Notes: a model not told the origin generated them from the sequence alone. A stretch of DNA of 64,000 bases from Neorhizobium vignae (GCF_000732195.1 NZ_JNNU01000002.1:496001-560000); one strand, 5' to 3'; shown: positions 42,731 to 51,292, counted from the first letter of the stretch. Made by a program: numbers and translations.

Positions 42731-42757
42731 CCATTGGATGAAAATTTCATCCAATGG
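42731..42757. promoter_or_regulatory. Perfect palindrome, probable operator for the Xre regulator
   Basis: 13-bp arms CCATTGGATGAAA and TTTCATCCAATGG separated by a single base, centred 121 bp upstream of the AAA+ protease start and 90 bp upstream of the Xre start. A palindrome in a divergent regulator/target gap is typical of autoregulated operators. Confidence 0.7.
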
Positions 42758-42833
42758 ATGGCGTCTTCTGCTCGGCGTCAACATTTTTTTCCATCGATTT
42801 GCGGCGCCTGTGGATACATGCCATTGAATCCTT

Positions 42834-43166
42834 ATGCTGATGGTTCCGCCAGAAATCCTGCAGGTCGCAAGAGCATTCCTTGGCTTAAGCCGGGAGCAGG
42901 TCGAGAAGCATTCGGGAATTTCGCGAGCAACGGTCTATCGCGTCGAACGGGGCGTGCGCGCTCTTCCCCAGTACGCACTACTGGTTCAGCACTTTTATGA
43001 GCAAAGTGGGATCGAATTCATAGCTCCTATCGGCGATCGTGGATGGGGTGTGTTCAACCACAATACCGCTGCGAACGCACGCGAACTGAACCGGTTTGAC
43101 GACGCCGAGAAATCGACCGCCGAAGCTCCAGCGGAAGCGGCGCTTCCTAATGAAACGAACACCTGA
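42834..43166 (+). CDS. Xre-family helix-turn-helix regulator
   Basis: A 110-residue protein with a single HTH domain: VARAFLGLSREQVEKHSGISRATVYRVERG (about residues 10-40). The C-terminal tail contains GIEFI, GDRGWGVF and charged residues. It sits divergent from the AAA+ protease, with the palindrome at 42731-42757 between them, so it probably represses both. Start at 42834 or the ATG two codons on. The last gene inside the element's right end. Confidence 0.82.
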   Translation: MLMVPPEILQVARAFLGLSREQVEKHSGISRATVYRVERGVRALPQYALLVQHFYEQSGIEFIAPIGDRGWGVFNHNTAANARELNRFDDAEKSTAEAPAEAALPNETNT

Positions 43167-43235
43167 TGATAAGCCCATGATCAACGCGGCCAGGTAAAGG
43201 AGAAACATCGGCCGGCTGCCATCGGAGTGTCAAAG

Positions 43236-43303
43236 CCCGTCCTGCGGACGGGTCCATGCGACCTAAAGGTCGTACCGGACGGGCTGCGCCCGACAGTTTT
43301 TCT
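43236..43303. other. Run of three hairpins near the right element end, last with T-run
   Basis: CCCGTCC-TGC-GGACGGG (43236-43252), CGACC-TAAA-GGTCG (about 43260-43273), and CGGGC-TGC-GCCCG (about 43279-43292), the last followed after ACAG by TTTTT. It may terminate transcription of the Xre gene, or form structured DNA/RNA used in recombination. Confidence 0.5.
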
Positions 43304-43304
43304 C

Positions 43305-43373
43305 GATTCGAATGAAAGCATGCCGGCCCTGCGCCAGCGAGAGGACACGCTAGTGCCGGCATGCATTCGAATC
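43305..43373. repeat. Long inverted repeat inside the right end
   Basis: Arms 43305-43327 and 43355-43373: GATTCGAATG, an AAA bulge, then GCATGCCGGC pairs with GCCGGCATGCATTCGAATC. The 27-bp loop is GC-rich. Long arms with a small bulge resemble recombinase accessory sites; position 75-140 bp inside the right junction supports this. Confidence 0.55.
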
Positions 43374-43386
43374 AAGGAGAAGCGGA

Positions 43387-43405
43387 ATCCGCCTAGTCGG
43401 CGGAT
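43387..43405. repeat. 7-bp inverted repeat, 5-bp spacer, near right end
   Basis: ATCCGCC and GGCGGAT arms with TAGTC between. It has the same 5-bp spacer as the inverted repeat near the left end (13131-13153) and lies about 43 bp from the right junction. Candidate recombinase binding site. Confidence 0.45.
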
Positions 43406-43447
43406 AAGTTGTTTTGCGAAGAACAGATATAACATGCAGGGGTTTAA

Positions 43448-43451
43448 GGCT
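43448..43451 (+). repeat. Right junction core (GGCT) of the integrated element
   Basis: GGCT, directly after the element tip AGGGGTTTAA and running into host gapR (GGCTACGACACG). Matches 13105-13108. Confidence 0.75.
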
Positions 43452-43591
43452 ACGACACGAAGATCATGAAAAAGGTCATCGCCCTGCGCAAGAAGGACGA
43501 CCAGGAGCGCATGGAAGAGGATCTGATCCTCGATACATACCTCCAGGCGCTCGGCATGATCGAGGCCCCTGCCGACCAGGACGCCGCCTGA
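43448..43591 (+). pseudogene. gapR: 3' half of host gapR (DUF2312)
   Basis: The frame resumes at [19 protein letters not shown] and ends [13 protein letters not shown], 47 codons plus stop. Joined to the fragment at 12976-13108 it gives a continuous 90-residue DUF2312 protein with no frame change. On its own it has no ribosome site; an internal ATG six codons in ([10 protein letters not shown]) is a remote possibility. It holds the basic segment needed for DNA binding. Confidence 0.92.
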
Positions 43592-43624
43592 ATTTTCTCA
43601 GGCGTGCAGACCAACAGAAATCAT

Positions 43625-43655
43625 GAAAAAACCCGCCATTTCGGCGGGTTTTTTA
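43625..43655. terminator. Bidirectional intrinsic terminator after gapR
   Basis: A-run, then ACCCGCC-ATTTC-GGCGGGT and a six-T run. It ends host gapR and the convergent DUF882 gene. Confidence 0.9.
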
Positions 43656-43677
43656 TGGTCTTCGATCAGGCGGGCGA

Positions 43678-45549
43678 TCAGTTGTTCGGGCCGCTGAACC
43701 GGTTCGGGTCGATCGCCACCGTGGCGGCAACCGGCCTGAAGCCGCCGCCGGAATAGCCTGCCGAATATTCGTTGTTGAGGGTCCGGCTGACGACGCGCGG
43801 GGCCTTCATCGAGGCGGCCGCACTGGCACGATTGTTGTTGAGAGCCCATTTCGCCAGCGCATCGCCCGTCAGCGTGCCGCCATTTGCCGACTGCGGGGCA
43901 TTCTGGTTCGGACGGCCGCCCTTGGCAGGGATCGGAAGCGCGCTTGTCGAAGCCGTGACCGGGCTGCGCGGCGTGTCGAAACCGTCGCCGAACTGCACGC
44001 CCTTGTTGGAATGGATCACCTTCGGGGAAGCCGATGCAGTTTCGATCGGCTTCTGGACCGGCATCGCAGCCGCCGCCATTGCCGGAGCAGGCTGGGCCGG
44101 AGCAACAGGCGTAGGCACCGCCGACTGGCGCGGCGGCTCGACACTCTGGGCAAGCGCCGCAACGAGGGCCGGCGTCAGCTCCTGCTGTTCCTCTGCCTTT
44201 GCGGCGGGAGCCGCAGCGGCGATGTTCGGCCGCTGACTGGGAAGCGGAACGGACGCGAGATCCTCCGGCGGCTGCATCGGGCCGACGGACGCGGTCATCA
44301 CGCCGCTTTCTGCATCACCCTTGAAGCCGCGCGGTCCAAGCAGCGTCGGAACCGGAATATTGTAGGTCGAAAGATCGGCGAAACTCTCGCCGCCGGGCTG
44401 GACCGGAGCTGACGCCTGCAGGGCGAGCGCCTCCTGGGCCGGGTTGCGTGCCGGAGAATAGAGCGCAGTGGCAAGCCCGCCGCTGTCCGAACGGAAGGCC
44501 GGGCGCGAAAGGGGTACGGGCGCTGAAACCATCTGCGCCTGCGCCGGAGGCTGGGCCTGGTTCTGCATCTGGCCTGTCAGAGGCGAAGCCGACGCAACCG
44601 CGACGGGAGCTTCGCCCTCGTCGTCCGCAGCAGGCTTTGCAGCCGGAGCCGCACGCCGCGCCACGGCCGGAGCAGCGCTTTCCTCGTTATCCTCCTCCTC
44701 GTCGGCACCGCCGCCGCCGAACAGGAATGCCAGAAGGTTAGGCTGCCGCTTGCGTTCCGAGTCGCCGCGGATGCCGCCACCGGCGGTGCTGGCGATCTGG
44801 ATCGAATCGGAGCCGACACGCCGCTTGTAATCCGCCATCGCGGTTTCGTAGCCGGGAAGCGGCTTGCCGTCGGCGGGAAGATGGATCGTATTGCCGTTCG
44901 GGAAGATCTGCACCAGTTCCTGGCGCGTCATGCGCGGCCAGGCGCGCACGCCGCCGACGTCGAGATGCACGAAAGGCGAACCCGAGGTCGGGTAATAGCC
45001 GACGCCGCCGACCTGCATCTGCATGGCGAGCCCGCGCAGGGTCGAGAGCTTCACGCCCGGAATGTAGAAATCCATTGCCTTGCCAAGCATGTGCTGGCTG
45101 TTCTTGGCCACACCGGTGGTGCGCGAACGGGTGCGCAGCATGTTGTTGGTGGTCGGCGAACGATAGGCGGAGACCACGTGGATGTAATCGGAGGCGCCGG
45201 AACGGCGATAGACTTCCCAGACGAGGTCGAAGAGCCGCGGGTCCATCCGGGCCGGTTCGTTGCGGCGCCAGTCACGCAGGAACTGGTTGATCTGGGCGAG
45301 GCCCTTGGGATCGAACTTGCCGTTCCGCTTGAACGTGATGACGGCTTTTTCGCCGGTATGGACGAAATAGAGCTTGAGGCTTTTGTCCTGGGCCGCGGCA
45401 CCGCTTGCGGAGACCGAAAGCACGGGCAGTGCCATCAACGCCAGCAGGGTAAAGGCCATGACGCGCCGGGTCAGACCGACAAAAAGCCCAGCTTTGCCGC
45501 CGCGCCTTTTCTCACCCGAAGGCGCTTCTTTTGCATACTGATCCGGCAA
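43678..45549 (-). CDS. DUF882 (peptidase M15-like) exported protein
   Basis: A 623-residue protein starting at TTG, with an N-terminal hydrophobic export signal (MAFTLLALMALPVLSVSA..., around residues 30-54). The DUF882 domain (about 58-230) has M15-type zinc ligands: SAYRSPTTNN, SQHMLGKAMDFYIPG and PFVHLDVGGVRAW. These resemble murein peptidases of the YcbK type. The remaining 390 residues are Pro/Ala-rich and low in complexity. Likely acts on peptidoglycan in the periplasm. The upstream gap contains repeated TTGAC and GTCAA elements. Confidence 0.88.
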   Translation of the reverse strand: MPDQYAKEAPSGEKRRGGKAGLFVGLTRRVMAFTLLALMALPVLSVSASGAAAQDKSLKLYFVHTGEKAVITFKRNGKFDPKGLAQINQFLRDWRRNEPARMDPRLFDLVWEVYRRSGASDYIHVVSAYRSPTTNNMLRTRSRTTGVAKNSQHMLGKAMDFYIPGVKLSTLRGLAMQMQVGGVGYYPTSGSPFVHLDVGGVRAWPRMTRQELVQIFPNGNTIHLPADGKPLPGYETAMADYKRRVGSDSIQIASTAGGGIRGDSERKRQPNLLAFLFGGGGADEEEDNEESAAPAVARRAAPAAKPAADDEGEAPVAVASASPLTGQMQNQAQPPAQAQMVSAPVPLSRPAFRSDSGGLATALYSPARNPAQEALALQASAPVQPGGESFADLSTYNIPVPTLLGPRGFKGDAESGVMTASVGPMQPPEDLASVPLPSQRPNIAAAAPAAKAEEQQELTPALVAALAQSVEPPRQSAVPTPVAPAQPAPAMAAAAMPVQKPIETASASPKVIHSNKGVQFGDGFDTPRSPVTASTSALPIPAKGGRPNQNAPQSANGGTLTGDALAKWALNNNRASAAASMKAPRVVSRTLNNEYSAGYSGGGFRPVAATVAIDPNRFSGPNN

Positions 45550-45641
45550 AACGATCCCCGTCCTGTCGACAACGTCCCACGTTGCCTCAAATGACTGTCA
45601 ATTGCGGTGACACGATGGCAAATGTGCCACACATGTACAAG

Positions 45642-45705
45642 CTTCTCACGTATAGTCAACAATTGACTAATCGAAGATTGACAGACGTTGACAGGACATC
45701 CTTGC
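45642..45705. promoter_or_regulatory. Clustered TTGAC/GTCAA repeats upstream of the DUF882 gene
   Basis: The stretch GTCAACAATTGAC (an inverted repeat with 3-bp centre) is followed by two further TTGAC elements at about 10-13 bp spacing. It lies between the sigma54 regulator's end and the DUF882 start; possible promoter or regulator site for the leftward DUF882 gene. Confidence 0.4.
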
Positions 45706-45737
45706 GCGAAGGTTAACATTAGCTAATACATTAGGAA

Positions 45738-47300
45738 TTACGCGGCTTCCTTCAGCGGATCATCGGGATCGATGCCGTAATCCTTGAGTTTGCGGTAGAG
45801 TGTCGAGCGTCCGATGCCGAGTTTACGGGCAACCTGGCTCATCTGGCCGCGATAGAACTTCAGGGCAAAGCGGATCAGCTCCTCCTCGACATCGGCAAGC
45901 TTTCTCACTTCGCCGGTCTCGTCGGTGCTGACGATGACGTTTTCCTGGGGATAAGCCGCGGCGAGCATCGCCTTCGCGTCCGGCCTGCCGGCGCGAGCCT
46001 TGTCGCTGTTGGCAAATACCGGCGAATCGGCAAGCGCCTCGCGCATGGCGTGGTCGGACAGGACGCCCGGTGCGGGCATGACGGCGGTCGCCGCCAGTTC
46101 CGCCTGCCTGAATTCCGGGATTTGCGCGGCGATCTGCGGAAAATCGTCCTCGGTGAGTTCGGTGCCCTCGGCAAGCACGACGGCGCGGAACACGGCGTTC
46201 TCGAGCTGGCGGATGTTGCCCGGCCAGTCGTAGGCCGTCAAAAGCGCCAGCGCGCCGGCGCCGACCGACAGCGTCCTGTTGAGCTTCTGTTCAGTCGAGA
46301 AGCGCTCGGCAAAAACGCGGGCGAGATGCGGGATGTCTTCCTTGCGGCGGCGCAGCGCCGGAATGGTGATCGGGAAGACGTTGAGGCGATAATAGAGGTC
46401 CTCGCGGAAGCGACCGGCCCGGACTTCCTCGATCAGGTCCTTGTTGGTCGCCGAAATCAGCCGGACATTGACCTTCTGGACCTTGGAGGCGCCAACGGTC
46501 TCGACCTCGCCCTGCTGGACGGCGCGCAAGAGCTTCACCTGCACGTCGAGCGGCAGTTCGCCGATCTCGTCGAGGAAAAGCGTGCCGCCGTCGGCTTCCA
46601 CGAACTTGCCGGTATGTTTTTCCGAGGCGCCGGTAAAAGCGCCCTTCTCGTGGCCGAAGAGGATGCTTTCCACGAGATTGTGGGGAATGGCGCCGCAGTT
46701 GACGGTGATGAACGGCTTGCCGGCGCGGTCGCTGTTCGACTGGATGGCGCGTGCGATCATTTCCTTGCCGACGCCGGATTCGCCTTCCAGCACCACCGGG
46801 ATGTTGGAATGGGCGGCGCGCTGGGCGAGATCGATGACCCTCAGCATGTCCGGGCTCGCCGAGATGATGTCGCCGAAGCCGACCGCCCCGGTGCGATGGC
46901 GCCGCCCGACGCGGGCCTTTGATTCCTTCTGGTCGACCTTCAGGGCATTGGTGATCGAGGCGCCGATCCGTTCCGGCGATACCGGCTTGACGACGAAGTC
47001 GAAGGCGCCGGCGCGCATCGCCTGCACCACGTATTCGATGCTGCCCTGGCCCGTCTGGACGATGACCGGCGTTTCGATGCCGAGCTCGCGGATGGCGGCG
47101 AGGAAGGTGAGGCCATCCATTTCCGGCATCATCAGGTCAAGCACGATGACATTGATGTCGGTCGCGGTGCGTTTCAGGAACTCCAGCGCCGCAAGTCCGT
47201 TTTCGGCAAGATGGGCGGCATGGCCGTAACGTTCCACCGCATTCTTCAACAGGCGACGCTGAATCGGATCGTCATCGACAACGAGGATTTGCGCAATCAT
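45738..47300 (-). CDS. Sigma54-dependent response regulator (NtrC family)
   Basis: A 520-residue three-domain regulator. The receiver domain (residues 1-120) carries VDDDP, phospho-acceptor Asp 55 in VIVLDLMMPEMDG and Lys in VVKPV. The AAA+ sigma54-interaction domain (about 145-380) has GESGVGKE Walker A, GAFTGA and GGTLFLDEIGEL Walker B. The C-terminal Fis-type HTH is GQMSQVARKLGIGRSTLYRKLKDYGI. It activates RNA polymerase containing RpoN when phosphorylated. No partner kinase gene is in the window. Confidence 0.95.
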   Translation of the reverse strand: MIAQILVVDDDPIQRRLLKNAVERYGHAAHLAENGLAALEFLKRTATDINVIVLDLMMPEMDGLTFLAAIRELGIETPVIVQTGQGSIEYVVQAMRAGAFDFVVKPVSPERIGASITNALKVDQKESKARVGRRHRTGAVGFGDIISASPDMLRVIDLAQRAAHSNIPVVLEGESGVGKEMIARAIQSNSDRAGKPFITVNCGAIPHNLVESILFGHEKGAFTGASEKHTGKFVEADGGTLFLDEIGELPLDVQVKLLRAVQQGEVETVGASKVQKVNVRLISATNKDLIEEVRAGRFREDLYYRLNVFPITIPALRRRKEDIPHLARVFAERFSTEQKLNRTLSVGAGALALLTAYDWPGNIRQLENAVFRAVVLAEGTELTEDDFPQIAAQIPEFRQAELAATAVMPAPGVLSDHAMREALADSPVFANSDKARAGRPDAKAMLAAAYPQENVIVSTDETGEVRKLADVEEELIRFALKFYRGQMSQVARKLGIGRSTLYRKLKDYGIDPDDPLKEAA

Positions 47301-47450
47301 GCTCGGCTCCCAGCAATGGTCATCATGGCCCTTTTAGGCTGTTATGCCGCTGGTTGTGTCAGAAAGCCTTGAACATCCCCTTTTGAGAAAAGCTTGCATT
47401 TTAACGGCCGGCAAGGAAAACAGGCGCAACAGGTTGAGAAGGAAAAAGCG

Positions 47451-49307
47451 ATGAGAATGTCCGCACCCGCCCTCCCCGAAATTCCGGCCGCGCCCACCGC
47501 GGGCGCTGCCGCCTCCGACCCGGCGCTCGGCCTCCTGCCGGTCTGGAAGCTCTCGGACCTCTATGAAGCCAAGGACGCCCCGGCCTTCACCGCCGACATG
47601 GAAAAGGCAAACAAGCTCTCGATCGCCTTCGAGGAAAAATGGAAGGGCAGGCTTGCCGAAGCCGCGACGAAGACCGGCGCTGGCGGCATCGGCGAGGCGC
47701 TCAAGGAATACGAGGCGCTCGACGACCTGCTCGGCAAGATCGGCTCGTTCGCCGGCCTCACCTATTTCTCCGATACGTCGAGCCCGGCCAACGGCAAGTT
47801 CTACGGCGATGTGCAGGCAAAGCTCACCGACCTCTCCGCGCACCTGCTGTTCTTCGCACTGGAACTCAACCGCATCGACGACGCGGTGATGGACGCCTGC
47901 ATGGACCGTGATCCTGCCGCCGGCCACTACCGTCCCTGGCTCGTCGACCTCAGGAAGGACAAGCCTTTCCAGCTCGACGACAAGCTGGAACAGCTCTTCC
48001 TCGAAAAGTCGATGACCTCCGCCGCCGCCTTTAACCGTCTCTTCGACGAGACCATGGCCGAACTCCGCTTCGAGGTCGACGGCGAGAAGCTGCCTCTGGA
48101 AATCACCCTCAACATGCTGCAGGAGCCGCAGCCGGAAATCCGCGCCAAGGCAGCGGCAGCCTTGTCGAAAACCTTCGGCGACAACCTGCGCGTCTTCACG
48201 CTGATCACCAATACGCTCGCCAAGGACAAGGAAATCTCCGACCGCTGGCGCGGCTTCGAGGACATCGCCGACAGTCGCCATCTGGCCAACCGCGTCGAGC
48301 GGGAAGTCGTCGATGCGCTGGCCGAAGCCGTCAGAGAAGCCTATCCGCGCCTCTCGCATCGCTATTACGCGATGAAGGCAAAATGGCTCGGCATGGAGCA
48401 GCTGAATTTCTGGGACCGCAACGCGCCGCTGCCGGAAACCCCGAACGCGCTGATCTCCTGGACCGAGGCTAAGGATACCGTACTCAACGCCTATCGCGGC
48501 TTCGCGCCGGAAATGGCGGATATCGCCGGCCGCTTCTTCGAGGAGGAGTGGATCGACGCGCCGGTCCGCCCCGGCAAGGCGCCGGGCGCCTTCGCGCACC
48601 CGACCGTGCCCTCCGCCCACCCTTACGTGCTCGTCAACTACATGGGCAAGCCGCGTGACGTGATGACATTAGCCCACGAACTCGGCCACGGCGTGCACCA
48701 GGTTCTCGCCGGCGACCAGGGCGCTTTGATGTGCCAGACGCCGCTGACGCTGGCCGAAACCGCTTCCGTCTTCGGCGAGATGCTGACCTTCCGCGCGCTG
48801 CTGGAAAAGACCACCGACAAACGCGAGCGCAAGGCCATGCTCGCCCAGAAGGTCGAGGACATGATCAACACGGTCGTGCGTCAGATCGCCTTCTACCAGT
48901 TCGAGCGCAAGGTCCACACCGCCCGCAAGGAAGGCGAACTGACCGCCGAGCAGATCGGCGAACTGTGGCTCTCCGTCCAGGGCGAGAGCCTGGGACCGGC
49001 GATCAAGATCTCGGAGGGTTATGAAAGCTGGTGGACCTATATCCCCCACTTCATCCACTCACCCTTCTACGTCTATGCCTATGCCTTCGGCGACTGCCTG
49101 GTGAACTCGCTCTACGCGGTCTACAGACAAGCCGCTCCGGGCTTCCAGCAGAAGTATTTCGAGCTCTTGAAGGCCGGCGGCACCAAGCATCACTCGGAAC
49201 TGCTGAAACCCTTCGGCCTCGACGCCACCGACCCGTCCTTCTGGTCCAGGGGCCTGTCGATGATCGAAGGCCTGATCGAGGAGCTGGAGGCTCTGGATCG
49301 GGCGTAA
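47451..49307 (+). CDS. pepF: M3 family oligoendopeptidase F
   Basis: A 618-residue zinc metallopeptidase of the M3B (oligoendopeptidase F) family. The zinc-binding motif is LAHELGHGVHQVL with the downstream Glu in LTLAETASVFGEM. The C-terminal region SEGYESWWTYIPHFIHSPFYVYAYAFG is the conserved substrate-binding part. It cleaves short cytoplasmic peptides. The start at 47451 was chosen for the GAAGGAAAAAGCG site. It is divergent from the sigma54 regulator. Confidence 0.93.
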   Translation: MRMSAPALPEIPAAPTAGAAASDPALGLLPVWKLSDLYEAKDAPAFTADMEKANKLSIAFEEKWKGRLAEAATKTGAGGIGEALKEYEALDDLLGKIGSFAGLTYFSDTSSPANGKFYGDVQAKLTDLSAHLLFFALELNRIDDAVMDACMDRDPAAGHYRPWLVDLRKDKPFQLDDKLEQLFLEKSMTSAAAFNRLFDETMAELRFEVDGEKLPLEITLNMLQEPQPEIRAKAAAALSKTFGDNLRVFTLITNTLAKDKEISDRWRGFEDIADSRHLANRVEREVVDALAEAVREAYPRLSHRYYAMKAKWLGMEQLNFWDRNAPLPETPNALISWTEAKDTVLNAYRGFAPEMADIAGRFFEEEWIDAPVRPGKAPGAFAHPTVPSAHPYVLVNYMGKPRDVMTLAHELGHGVHQVLAGDQGALMCQTPLTLAETASVFGEMLTFRALLEKTTDKRERKAMLAQKVEDMINTVVRQIAFYQFERKVHTARKEGELTAEQIGELWLSVQGESLGPAIKISEGYESWWTYIPHFIHSPFYVYAYAFGDCLVNSLYAVYRQAAPGFQQKYFELLKAGGTKHHSELLKPFGLDATDPSFWSRGLSMIEGLIEELEALDRA

Positions 49308-49317
49308 GGCCCAAAGT

Positions 49318-49375
49318 CCCTCACCCTAACCTTCTCCCCGCATGCGGGGAGAAGTTGGCGGCAGCCGGATGAGGG
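49318..49375. repeat. RIME-like palindromic intergenic repeat
   Basis: Outer CCCTCA and TGAGGG flank a perfect 24-bp palindrome at 49331-49354 (CTTCTCCCCGCA and its complement). Such CCCTCACCCTAACC-type mosaic repeats are common between Rhizobiaceae genes. It lies between pepF and pabB and may act as a terminator or attenuator. Confidence 0.8.
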
Positions 49376-49415
49376 CACGCACCCTGCATAAGGGGCAATT
49401 GGATATCGCAATGGA

Positions 49416-50603
49416 ATGACAAATCACTCCCCGTTCGCGCTCTTTCGTGACGATCCCGCCGGCCGGAGCCTCGTCTTCGACCGGCCGAAGGACATCGTCA
49501 TGGCCCGGACCGCCGCCGAGGTGCTGCCCGCACTTCGGCGCCTGGAAGAGGCGCGCCTCGCCGGCCAATGGCTGGCAGGCTATATTTCCTATGAGGCCGG
49601 ATACGTCTTCGAGGACAAGCTACGGCCGTTGATCGTCGACGACCGGCCGACGCCGCTGATTGCCATGGGCATATTCGATCACCCCTCGGGCAACGAGCAT
49701 CCGCTTGCGGGTCCGCCCGGCACCGTCGTCGATGATGGCTCCTCAGAGGGTTCGTTTCTCAGCGAACCCCGCGCGATGTGGGATCTGGACACCTACCGGG
49801 AACGGTTCAACCGGCTCCACCGGCACCTGCGCAACGGCGATTGTTATCAGGCGAACCTGACAATGCCGGTTACCGCCCGCTGGCACGGCGATCCGCTTGC
49901 CGCCTTCTGGTCCCTCGTCGCCCGCCAGCCGGTGCGCTACGGCGCGTTCGTCGATCTTGGGGGAGTTTCAGGAGATCCGGTCATCCTGTCGCGCTCGCCG
50001 GAACTGTTCTTCTCGGTCGATGCGGATCGCTTTATCGAGACCCATCCGATGAAGGGCACCGCCCCGCGCGGCGTGACGGACGAGGAAGACGAAGCGATCA
50101 TCGCGGACATGCTCGCCGACGAAAAGACGCTCGCGGAAAACCGCATGATCGTCGATCTGCTGCGCAACGACATTTCGATGATCAGCGAGGTCGGCACCCT
50201 CTCGGTGCCGAAACTTTTCGCGATCGAGACCTATCCGACCGTCCACCAGATGGTCAGCCACGTGCGGGCGAAGCTGCTGCCCGAGATCGGCTTTCCGGAC
50301 ATTCTTGCGGCTCTCTTCCCCTGCGGCTCGATCACCGGAGCGCCGAAAATGTGGGCCATGCGCATCCTCGCCGATCTCGAAAAGGCACCGCGCGATGTCT
50401 ATTGCGGCGCGATCGGCTGGTGCGATCCGGCCGGCCCGATGCGTTTTTCGGTGGCCATCCGCACGATCACGCTTTTCAATGACGAAAAAGCCGTCTTCAA
50501 TGTCGGCGGCGGCATCGTCTTCGACTCGAAGGCCGAAGCCGAGTATGATGAGTGCCTGTTGAAGGCACGCTTTGCGGTGGGCGACCAATGGATTTCTCGC
50601 TGA
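49416..50603 (+). CDS. pabB: Aminodeoxychorismate synthase component I PabB
   Basis: A 395-residue chorismate-binding enzyme that makes 4-amino-4-deoxychorismate for folate. Family motifs: the HPMKGTAPRGV segment (PIKGT-type, with the active-site Lys), NRMIVDLLRNDIS, CGSITGAPK and CGAIGWCDPAG near the end. The tryptophan-binding motif of some PabBs is not obvious. The following aminotransferase gene overlaps its end by 16 bp, so they form a pabBC-type unit. Confidence 0.93.
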   Translation: MTNHSPFALFRDDPAGRSLVFDRPKDIVMARTAAEVLPALRRLEEARLAGQWLAGYISYEAGYVFEDKLRPLIVDDRPTPLIAMGIFDHPSGNEHPLAGPPGTVVDDGSSEGSFLSEPRAMWDLDTYRERFNRLHRHLRNGDCYQANLTMPVTARWHGDPLAAFWSLVARQPVRYGAFVDLGGVSGDPVILSRSPELFFSVDADRFIETHPMKGTAPRGVTDEEDEAIIADMLADEKTLAENRMIVDLLRNDISMISEVGTLSVPKLFAIETYPTVHQMVSHVRAKLLPEIGFPDILAALFPCGSITGAPKMWAMRILADLEKAPRDVYCGAIGWCDPAGPMRFSVAIRTITLFNDEKAVFNVGGGIVFDSKAEAEYDECLLKARFAVGDQWISR

Positions 50604-51292
50604 TCGAAACAATGCGCTGGGAACCGGGCGACGGCTTGCTTCGGGTAGACCAGCATCTGCGCCGGCTCAGCCGGTCGGCGGACGCGTTGGGTTTCCGCCA
50701 GCCGCCGGCGGATACGCTGAAACAGCTTCAAGCGGCCACGGCCGGCGCAGAGACGCCGCTCCGTGTCCGTCTCGTCATGACCTATCGCGGCAAGATCGAG
50801 ATCACCACGACGCCGTTCACGCCCCTGCCCGCCGATACGCTCTGGCGGATCCAGGTCGCCAGGACGACGCTGCCCTCGGACGATCCGACCTATCGCCACA
50901 AGACCTCCCGCCGCGAACTCTACGAGGCCGCGCGCGACGAATTTACGCCCGAAGAGGCCGATGAGGTGATTCTTCTCAACGAGCGCGGCGAGGTCTGCGA
51001 AGGCACGATCACCAACGTCTTCGTCGAACAACCGGACGGCTCGCTCCTCACGCCGGCGCTCTCGAGCGGCCTGCTACCCGGCATCCTGCGCGCCGACCTG
51101 ATCCGCGAGGGAAAAGCGAAAAGCCATGTTCTCCGGCTCGCCGACCTCGAAAACCGCCGCTTCTTCGTCGGCAATTCGCTGCGCGGCCTGATCCCCGCCG
51201 AACTCGTCGCCCAGGCGGCCCGATCTGAAATGCCGGCGGAAGCCCCTCGGCAGGCCGCCCGCCCCGCCAAAATGGCCCGAGCGGGCCGGTAA
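50588..51292 (+). CDS. pabC: Aminotransferase class IV (PabC-like 4-amino-4-deoxychorismate lyase)
   Basis: A 234-residue fold-type IV PLP enzyme. Visible features: MRWEPGDGLLRVDQHLRRL, the PLP-Lys segment TYRHKTSRRELYEAA, LLNERGEVCEGTITNVFVE and LSSGLLPGILRADLI. It overlaps pabB, so it probably releases pyruvate from aminodeoxychorismate to give 4-aminobenzoate. Amino-acid aminotransferase activity is the alternative. Confidence 0.88.
   Translation: MDFSLIETMRWEPGDGLLRVDQHLRRLSRSADALGFRQPPADTLKQLQAATAGAETPLRVRLVMTYRGKIEITTTPFTPLPADTLWRIQVARTTLPSDDPTYRHKTSRRELYEAARDEFTPEEADEVILLNERGEVCEGTITNVFVEQPDGSLLTPALSSGLLPGILRADLIREGKAKSHVLRLADLENRRFFVGNSLRGLIPAELVAQAARSEMPAEAPRQAARPAKMARAGR

Larger units (their letters stand above)
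13109..43451. mobile_element. 30.3-kb integrative element (defence island) inserted in gapR
   Basis: The borders are defined by the split host gapR frame: the 5' half ends at 13108 and the 3' half resumes at 43448, with GGCT at both. The tips are inverted relative to each other: TAAACCCCCT on the left, and TAAACCCCTG on the reverse strand at the right, each followed within 20 bp by ATGTTAT. The element carries a replacement gapR, a three-gene recombinase operon and at least five defence-like modules. Interior genes use more AT-rich codons and intergenic runs than the flanks, by eye. No conjugation genes, replicon or tRNA target were seen, so transfer would need help or another vehicle. Confidence 0.9.
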
